5,973 bases of DNA, taken from contig DNNX01000083.1 in assembly GCA_003497445.1 (NCBI GenBank), forward strand, positions 1-5,973. Reading direction: 5' to 3'. The stretch is from Acholeplasmataceae bacterium. GTDB taxonomy: Bacteria; Bacillota_I; Bacilli_A; Acholeplasmatales; Acholeplasmataceae. Below the pieces are notes generated by a model. That model was given only the letters and a program-made list of their open reading frames with translations. It was not told the origin of the DNA and searched no databases. A program made the position numbers and the translations under genes. The number at the start of each line of letters is the position of its first letter. The first letter of the stretch is position 1. Shown piece by piece: positions 5,121 to 5,973 of this stretch.

Positions 5121-5829
5121 GAAAATCTCCTTGATAGATTTTTTCTAATTCTGAAGAAAAAACATGTGGTGCATCATATAAGATTAGGGGTGGAAGTACT
5201 TTTAATTCTTGATTTGCATTTTTTATAAAATGTAGTAATACAACTTCTGAAGATTTATCTTTGTATGCATGCACATATCGCATTTCTTTAAGTTGCATGT
5301 GGTACTTATTTGCGATCATGATGAACTCATCGAGTCGTTCACTTCTATGTATCATGATGAGGGATTGTTTCGTTTTTAAACTTGATTTAGCGATTCTAAA
5401 TATGTCTTCTATCGTCATTTCAATCTCAAATCTTGCAATAGATCGTGATGCAACTTTTGAAATATTCGTCTCTTTTTGATATTTAAAATATGGTGGATTA
5501 GATATGATACAATCACACTCTAATGATTCAATTGTTTTAATATCTTGGTGTATCACATTGATTTTATGTTCTAAATGATTACGTTTAATATTCTCATTCG
5601 CTATTTCAACAAGTGATGGTGTAATATCATATCCTGTTATCTTTGCCTTTGTATAAAGTGACATGTATAACATCAATACACCATTGCCAGTACCCAAATC
5701 AACAATCTTTGATGCAGAATGAATTCTACTTGATGCAAAATATGCAAGTAAAATCGTATCTAGACTGTATGCATGGTGTTTATGTACAGTAACATGATAG
5801 GGTGTTCCATGTAATTCTCTAGTATCCAT
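5110..5829 (-). CDS. trmN6: TrmN6/YabB-type tRNA adenine-N6 methyltransferase
   Basis: 239 aa class I (Rossmann) SAM-dependent methyltransferase. Motif I is VDLGTGNGVLML (43-54), an acidic residue after beta-2 is in ITGYDITP (64-71), and the catalytic NPPY sits at 111-114, the (N/D)PPY signature of N6-adenine or N5-glutamine methylases. ASRSIARFEIEMTIEDI (127-143) matches the 'xRxExxxxxxD' region seen in YfiC/YabB proteins, as do the N-terminal HKHHAYSLDTILLAYFA (16-32) and the C-terminal KVLPPLILYD (210-219). In E. coli this family methylates A37 of tRNA1(Val). The same substrate here is inference from family membership. A TAA stop two codons upstream of ATG 5829 fixes the start; the ribosome-binding site is weak (GTGAG, about 8 nt upstream). 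The gene overlaps the TerB-like gene by 11 bp and begins 28 nt after the preceding partial gene. yabB precedes rsmI and metS in Bacillus too. Confidence 0.9.
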   Translation of the reverse strand: MDTRELHGTPYHVTVHKHHAYSLDTILLAYFASSRIHSASKIVDLGTGNGVLMLYMSLYTKAKITGYDITPSLVEIANENIKRNHLEHKINVIHQDIKTIESLECDCIISNPPYFKYQKETNISKVASRSIARFEIEMTIEDIFRIAKSSLKTKQSLIMIHRSERLDEFIMIANKYHMQLKEMRYVHAYKDKSSEVVLLHFIKNANQELKVLPPLILYDAPHVFSSELEKIYQGDFHVT

Positions 5830-5857
5830 ATATTATCTCACAAATTTAGACATGTCT

Positions 5858-5973
5858 TCATAATCGATCAAATAATGATTTGATGATGTGTAATACATGT
5901 CTTTTTTGTAATTCAATAGAAACAAAATAGCGCATTTGTTTTAAAATATCTTTTAGAGCTGAAATAGATTTAT
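5858..5973 (-). CDS. C-terminal 37 codons of an unidentified upstream gene
   Basis: One minus-strand frame is open from the right edge to TGA at 5860-5858; the other two frames are closed early. The visible end is KSISALKDILKQMRYFVSIE followed by LQKRHVLHIIKSLFDRL, basic and helical. The piece is too short to identify. By synteny with Bacillus (holB-yaaT-yabA-yabB) the candidates are holB (DNA polymerase III delta'), yaaT or yabA. The helical basic tail suits the C-terminal domain of a delta' subunit better than the others, and no YabA zinc-binding cysteines are seen, but this is a guess. The 28-nt gap to the next gene suggests it is in the same operon. Confidence 0.6.
   Translation of the reverse strand, partial: KSISALKDILKQMRYFVSIELQKRHVLHIIKSLFDRL

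Noticed and set aside
1564..5479. Several 60-110 aa plus-strand open frames opposite yitT, metG, the TerB-like gene and trmN6
   Set aside because: Shadows of real genes on the other strand with Cys/Ser/Ile-rich composition typical of antisense frames.
1..5973. Mobile elements, CRISPR repeats, toxin-antitoxin or defence genes
   Set aside because: No transposase, regularly spaced repeat, or defence-like protein is visible; all open frames are accounted for by housekeeping genes.

Overview
This is a 5.97-kb chromosomal window in which every supported gene lies on the minus strand. It is packed with housekeeping translation genes. Low GC, many TAA/TAG stops, Shine-Dalgarno sites of the AAGGAG type, short gene overlaps and Firmicutes-like protein sequences point to a low-GC Gram-positive bacterium. 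The best guess is the Acholeplasma/Izemoplasma side of the Mollicutes or a close Firmicutes relative. All 17 tryptophans I counted in the genes are encoded by TGG, and an apparent gene end uses TGA as a stop, so the Mycoplasma code (TGA = Trp) is unlikely. The species cannot be read from the window alone.

Layout in transcription order (right to left). (1) 5973-5858: the last 37 codons of an unidentified gene. (2) 5829-5110: a TrmN6/YabB-type tRNA adenine methyltransferase. (3) 5120-4698: a small helical TerB-like protein. (4) 4710-3865: rsmI, the 16S rRNA C1402 2'-O-methyltransferase. (5) 3875-2319: metG, a short methionyl-tRNA synthetase without zinc-knuckle cysteines. (6) 2315-1383: a YitT-family membrane protein. 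Genes 2-5 overlap by 11, 13 and 11 bp and gene 6 follows after 3 nt, so this is one translationally coupled operon. It ends in an intrinsic terminator whose loop contains the yitT stop codon. The core (yabB, a small gene, rsmI, metG) matches the Bacillus subtilis yabB-yazA-yabC(rsmI)-abrB-metS neighbourhood, with different small genes inserted.

One base after that terminator's T-run begins the promoter of the second operon (TTGACT, 17 nt, TAAGAT). It drives rplM (L13) and rpsI (S9), separated by 1 nt. The short rplM leader folds a 7-bp hairpin over the Shine-Dalgarno site, a plausible ribosomal-protein autoregulatory element. A second terminator follows rpsI. Just beyond it a P-loop kinase-like gene of the 'DNA topology modulation/FlaR' type begins (415 to the left edge, C-terminus missing).

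The genes share a theme: making and modifying the translation apparatus (tRNA charging, tRNA and rRNA methylation, two ribosomal proteins). I found no mobile element, CRISPR array, RNA gene or defence system. Most of the window is ordinary; the points worth a second look are the rplM leader, the terminator/promoter junction, the zinc-less MetG, the TerB-like gene and a perfect 20-bp palindrome inside it.
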